Origin: Nocardioides sp. SR21
Lineage (GTDB): Bacteria; Actinomycetota; Actinomycetes; Propionibacteriales; Nocardioidaceae
Direction: 5' to 3'
Assembly: GCF_022761125.1 (NCBI RefSeq)
Contig: NZ_JAKWJR010000002.1
Location: forward strand, 186,001 to 250,000
DNA length: 64,000 nucleotides
How positions within the stretch are numbered: position 1 is the stretch's first letter; each line of letters opens with the position of its first letter. A program made the translations under genes and the position numbers. Positions 60,457 to 64,000 of this stretch are shown here, piece after piece. The notes under the pieces were generated by a model, which was not told the origin of the DNA, did no database searches, and saw only the letters and a list, made by a program, of their open reading frames with translations.

Positions 60457-61186
60457 CGCCCCCGCGCTGAGCTGTACCGGCATCCGGGCCTCCTACGGCC
60501 CGGTGCAGGTGCTGTTCGACGCCGGTCTCACCGTCGGTGCGGGGGAGATGGTCGCGCTCCTCGGCCCGAACGGCGTCGGCAAGAGCACGCTGCTCAAGGT
60601 GATCGCGGGGCTGCTGAAGCCCGACGCCGGCACGGTGACGCTCGGCGGCATCGACGTCACCGGCTACAACACCCGCAAGCGGGTCGGCCTCGGGCTGTGC
60701 CAGGTCGTCGGGCAGGCGACGTTCCCGTCGCTCACCGTGACCGAGAACCTCACGATGCACGGCTACGCCACGTCCGACAAGCGCTGGACGAAGGACGCCG
60801 TCGAGGCCGCGCTGTCGGTGTTCCCCCGGCTGCACGCGCGCCGCAACCAGCCCGCCTCGAACCTCTCCGGCGGCGAGCGGCAGATGCTCGCGCTGGCCAA
60901 GTCGATCGTCGTCGAGCCGAAGGTGCTCGTCATCGACGAGTTCTCGCTCGGGCTCGCGCCCGTCGTCGTCGGTGGCCTGATGGACCTGGTCCGCCGGCTC
61001 AACGAGCGCGGCAGCGCCGTGCTCGTCGTCGAGCAGTCGGTCAACGTCGCGCTCTCGCTCGTCGACCGCGTCTACATGATGGAGAAGGGCGAGATCATCG
61101 CTGAGGAGACCGCGGCGGACCTGGCGAAGGACCCCGAGCGGGTCCGCGCGCTGATGCTCGGCGGGCACGTGGCGGTGGAGCACTGA
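60449..61186 (+). CDS. ABC transporter ATPase, LivF-like
   Basis: 245 residues. Walker A GPNGVGKST, ABC signature LSGGERQ, Walker B VLVIDEFSLGL (E in place after D), and H-loop replaced by Gln/Ser (VVEQSVNVAL), typical of LivF-type ATPases. It pairs with the ATPase domain fused to the permeases. The ATG overlaps the binding protein stop by 8 nt and its stop overlaps the next start by 1 nt, so the three genes are tightly coupled. Confidence 0.93.
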   Translation: MSDAPALSCTGIRASYGPVQVLFDAGLTVGAGEMVALLGPNGVGKSTLLKVIAGLLKPDAGTVTLGGIDVTGYNTRKRVGLGLCQVVGQATFPSLTVTENLTMHGYATSDKRWTKDAVEAALSVFPRLHARRNQPASNLSGGERQMLALAKSIVVEPKVLVIDEFSLGLAPVVVGGLMDLVRRLNERGSAVLVVEQSVNVALSLVDRVYMMEKGEIIAEETAADLAKDPERVRALMLGGHVAVEH

Positions 61187-63996
61187 TGGGCAACTTCGAC
61201 TTCGGGATCGACCGTCTGGTCATCGGCCTGTTCACCGGCCTGACCTACGGCATGCTCGCCGTCGGCCTGGTGCTCGTCTACCGCTCCAGCCGGTTCGTGA
61301 ACTTCGCGCACGGCTCGGTCGGCGCGTTCGGCGCCTCCGTTCTCGCGCTCTTCGTCGTCGACTGGGGCCTGCCGTACTGGATCGCCTTCGTCGTCGCGAT
61401 GGGCGTCTCCGCGGCGCTCTCCGGCGCGATCGAGGTCGTCGTCGTCCGCCGTCTCGAAGGGCGTCCGAGCCTGGTCGGCATGATCGCGACGCTGGGCCTG
61501 TCCCAGCTGATCGTCGTGATGGCGCTGCTCATCAACAGCGACGGCGTCAGCGGGTTCACCTATCCCGAGCCGACGCTGCTGCCGACGTTCGAGGTCTCCG
61601 GCCTGCCGATCGGCACGCCGTACGTCGCGATGCTCGTGCTCGCGCCGGTGCTGCTCGTCGGCCTCGGCTGGTTCCTGCGGCACCACCGCATGGGCATGGC
61701 GATCCGCGCGGCTGCGGACGACCCGGACACCGCCCGGCTCGAGGGTATCCCCGCGCGCTGGATGGCCACCCTGGCCTGGGCGATCGCCGGTGGTATCGCG
61801 GCGTTCTCCGCGATCCTCGTGACGCCCACGACCGCCGGCGCCGGCATGGACGGCCTCGGCCCGGACCTGCTGCTCAAGGGTCTGGCCGGTGCGGTGATCG
61901 CGCGGATGACCTCGATCCCGATCGCCATCGCCGCGTCGCTGGGCATCGGCGTGATCGAGCAGATCCTGCTGTCGAACCCCGACACCCGCGGCCTGGTCAC
62001 CGTCGTGATCGCGCTGATCATCGTCGTCGCCCTGCTCCGCCAGCCGGGGCTCGGCCGCGCCGGGCAGGACAAGGGCCGCTGGCGCCGCGTCGTGCTCCCG
62101 CCGCTGCCGGAGCAGTACCGCCAGGTCCGCTCGATCGTCTGGTTGCCGCGGGTCCTGGTCGCGATCGGCATCGGCGTCGCCGCCGGCCTCGCGTACGTCG
62201 TCAGCAACGACACCGCCTCGGTGCTCACGCTGGTCGCGGGCTACACGCTCGTCGGCCTCAGCGTGGGCCTGCTCACCGGAGTCTCGGGCCAGCTGTCGCT
62301 CGGCCAGTTCGCGTACGCCGGCATCGCGGCGGCAGCCTCGGTGCACGTCGCCGACTCGAGCGGCAACTTCCTGTTCGGCCTGCTGTGCGGCGTCATCACC
62401 GCGGCGGTCGCCTCGGCGCTGGTCGGCATCCCGGCGATGCGCCTCAAGGGCCTCGCGCTGGCGGTGTCCACCCTCGCGTTCGCCCTCGCCACGTCGACCT
62501 GGCTGCTGCGCCAGGACCTCTTCCTGGGTGACGGCCTCACGCCGCCCAAGCCGACCTGGTGGGACTACCCGCTGTCGTACGCCGTCGACTACTACCTGTT
62601 CGCGTTGCTGGTGCTCTGCATCGGCGTGTGGATCACCAACAACCTGCGGCACGGCGGCTTCGGCCTCCAGCTCCAGGCGCTGCGCGACAACGAGCACGCC
62701 GCGCGCGCGTTCACGGTGCCGAACCGGACGCGGATGCTGCAGCTCTACTCGATCTCCGGTGCGCTCGCCGGCCTCGGCGGCATCGTGATCGGCCACGGCC
62801 AGTCGCAGCTCACCGTGAACTCCTTCCCGGCGGACGCGAGCATCGAGGTCGTCGCGGTCACCGTGGTCGGCGGTCTCACCGTCACCCTCGGCCCGCTCAT
62901 CGGCGCCCTGCTCCTCGTCGGTATCCCGGCGATGTACGGCCTCGGCATGGTCGGCGAGGCCGCGCTGGCGGTCGGCTGGCTGCTGGTCGTGATCTTCCTG
63001 CCCGACGGTCTGGGCGGCATCCTCGTGCAGGGCCGCGAGCGCCTGTACGACGCGCTCGCCCGGCGCAAGGGCATCGACCCCATGCTCGCCCGGCACGGCG
63101 TGGTCGAGGACGGCGACGCGAAGTCGCCGCTGCACCAGGCGCCGCGCCTCGAGGGACTGTTCGACCGCGCTCCGGCGCCGGAGTCCGGCGGCAACCGGCC
63201 GATCCTCACCGTGTCCGCGCTGTCGCGCCGCTTCGGGGGCGTGGTCGCGGTCGACCACGTGGACTTCCAGGTCCTGCCGGGGGAGATCCTCGGCGTGATC
63301 GGCCCGAACGGCGCCGGCAAGACCACCTGCTTCGAGATGGTCGCGGGCTTCACGAAGCCCGACACCGGCAAGGTCGTCTTCGACGGCACCGACGTCACCC
63401 GGGCGACGCCCGAGCAGCGTGCCCAGCAGGGCCTGGTGCGGTCGTTCCAGGACGCCGCGCTGTTCCCGACGCTGACCGTGCGCGAGACGCTGATGGTCGC
63501 CCAGGAGCGTGCCCTCCCGACCCGGCTCTGGGAGTCCGCCCTCGGCGTGCCCACCAGTGAGCGGGCGAAGGCGGCGGCCGCCGACGAGATCCTCGAGCGG
63601 ATGCGACTGACCCGCCACGCCACCCACGCCGTCGGCGAGCTGTCGACCGGCACGCGGCGCGTGGTGGAGCTCGGCTGCCTGCTGACGCTGGAGCCGCGGG
63701 TGCTGCTGCTCGACGAGCCCAGCGCCGGCATCGCGCAGAGCGAGAGCGAGGCGCTGGGTGACCTGCTGCTCGCGATCCGGCGCGAGCTCGGCACGACGAT
63801 GGTGGTGATCGAGCACGATCTGCCACTTCTCTCGCGACTTTCGGACAAGATGCTGGCCATGAACCTCGGCCGCGTCATCGCGACCGGCACGCCCGACGAG
63901 GTCCGCAACGACCCCGCTGTCGTCCGGTCCTACCTCGGCGCCGACCAGGCCGCCATCCAACGCTCGGGCCTGCACCTGGCCGCCACCAACGGCTGA
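61186..63996 (+). CDS. Three-part fusion: LivH-like permease, LivM-like permease and LivG-like ATPase
   Basis: 936 residues. Segment 1 (about 1-290) is a LivH-type permease with YRSSRFVNFAHGSVGAFGA; segment 2 (about 320-625) is a LivM-type permease with SLGQFAYAGIAA and QALRDNEHAARAF; segment 3 (about 660-936) is a LivG-type ATPase with Walker A GPNGAGKTT, signature LSTGTRR and Walker B VLLLDEPSAGI. In most operons these are three genes. With the upstream binding protein and LivF-like ATPase it forms a complete importer. Promoter motif upstream of the operon matches the catabolic island. It ends 4 nt before the window edge. Confidence 0.9.
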   Translation: MGNFDFGIDRLVIGLFTGLTYGMLAVGLVLVYRSSRFVNFAHGSVGAFGASVLALFVVDWGLPYWIAFVVAMGVSAALSGAIEVVVVRRLEGRPSLVGMIATLGLSQLIVVMALLINSDGVSGFTYPEPTLLPTFEVSGLPIGTPYVAMLVLAPVLLVGLGWFLRHHRMGMAIRAAADDPDTARLEGIPARWMATLAWAIAGGIAAFSAILVTPTTAGAGMDGLGPDLLLKGLAGAVIARMTSIPIAIAASLGIGVIEQILLSNPDTRGLVTVVIALIIVVALLRQPGLGRAGQDKGRWRRVVLPPLPEQYRQVRSIVWLPRVLVAIGIGVAAGLAYVVSNDTASVLTLVAGYTLVGLSVGLLTGVSGQLSLGQFAYAGIAAAASVHVADSSGNFLFGLLCGVITAAVASALVGIPAMRLKGLALAVSTLAFALATSTWLLRQDLFLGDGLTPPKPTWWDYPLSYAVDYYLFALLVLCIGVWITNNLRHGGFGLQLQALRDNEHAARAFTVPNRTRMLQLYSISGALAGLGGIVIGHGQSQLTVNSFPADASIEVVAVTVVGGLTVTLGPLIGALLLVGIPAMYGLGMVGEAALAVGWLLVVIFLPDGLGGILVQGRERLYDALARRKGIDPMLARHGVVEDGDAKSPLHQAPRLEGLFDRAPAPESGGNRPILTVSALSRRFGGVVAVDHVDFQVLPGEILGVIGPNGAGKTTCFEMVAGFTKPDTGKVVFDGTDVTRATPEQRAQQGLVRSFQDAALFPTLTVRETLMVAQERALPTRLWESALGVPTSERAKAAAADEILERMRLTRHATHAVGELSTGTRRVVELGCLLTLEPRVLLLDEPSAGIAQSESEALGDLLLAIRRELGTTMVVIEHDLPLLSRLSDKMLAMNLGRVIATGTPDEVRNDPAVVRSYLGADQAAIQRSGLHLAATNG

Positions 63997-64000
63997 ACCA

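Noticed and set aside
59086..63996. Branched-chain amino acid importer serving ilvBNC
   Set aside because: Distance of 33 kb, binding protein unlike leucine-binding proteins, and promoter motif shared with the catabolic island rather than with ilvB.

Overview
The window is about 70% G+C with long, tightly packed genes and strong third-position G/C bias. Several features point to a high-GC actinomycete, most like Nocardioides or another Nocardioidaceae: a class E sortase, a mycothiol-dependent (DinB-fold) enzyme, a DUF222/HNH '13E12' gene with its hairpin repeats, an ilvBNC operon with an actinobacterial attenuator, and frequent leaderless or GTG/TTG starts. No tRNA, rRNA, CRISPR array or prophage was found. 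The placement rests on gene content only.

Left part (1-26.8 kb): two different dihydroxy-acid dehydratases lie head to head (the first runs off the left edge), then an aldose epimerase/xylulokinase pair. Next comes a surface locus: a 2110-residue cadherin-repeat/beta-helix protein, three tandem phage-tail-collar (MdpB-type) proteins, a GNAT acetyltransferase, a Tat-type periplasmic binding protein and a convergent DUF6916-like gene. It is followed by kynureninase, a second GNAT, an MccF-type S66 peptidase, a zinc-finger protein, a CPBP protease, a two-component system, two VOC-domain proteins and ilvBNC. The ilvB leader encodes a 13-residue peptide containing Ile-Leu-Val and ends in a classical attenuator.

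Centre (26.8-51.7 kb): a 25-kb catabolic island. It holds a class III CoA-transferase, an isochorismatase-fold amidohydrolase, a cupin, an MFS transporter, a double-domain nitrilase, a GntR/FCD regulator, a flavin reductase fusion, an ACAD-fold flavoprotein, two aldehyde dehydrogenases, a PEP-mutase/isocitrate-lyase-family enzyme and a class A flavin monooxygenase. It ends in an eight-gene operon whose members resemble the plant chlorophyll-breakdown enzymes: an RCC-reductase homologue, a chlorophyllase-like hydrolase, a Rieske oxygenase (the role of pheophorbide a oxygenase), a second RCCR/bilin-reductase-like protein, and an SDR with NYC1/NOL chlorophyll b reductase signatures. I infer a bacterial tetrapyrrole (chlorophyll-type) degradation pathway, with the other island genes handling the fragments. 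This is the most exciting feature of the window. Near-identical AT-rich promoter motifs link several of these units and a downstream ABC transporter.

Right part (51.7-64 kb): two small membrane proteins, a YqeY protein, a DUF222/HNH gene flanked by 97-bp direct repeats and hairpin elements, a mycothiol-dependent-enzyme homologue, a pseudouridine synthase, a class E sortase with a divergent surface protein, and a branched-chain-amino-acid-type ABC transporter whose two permeases and one ATPase are fused in one polypeptide. This transporter carries the same promoter motif as the catabolic island.
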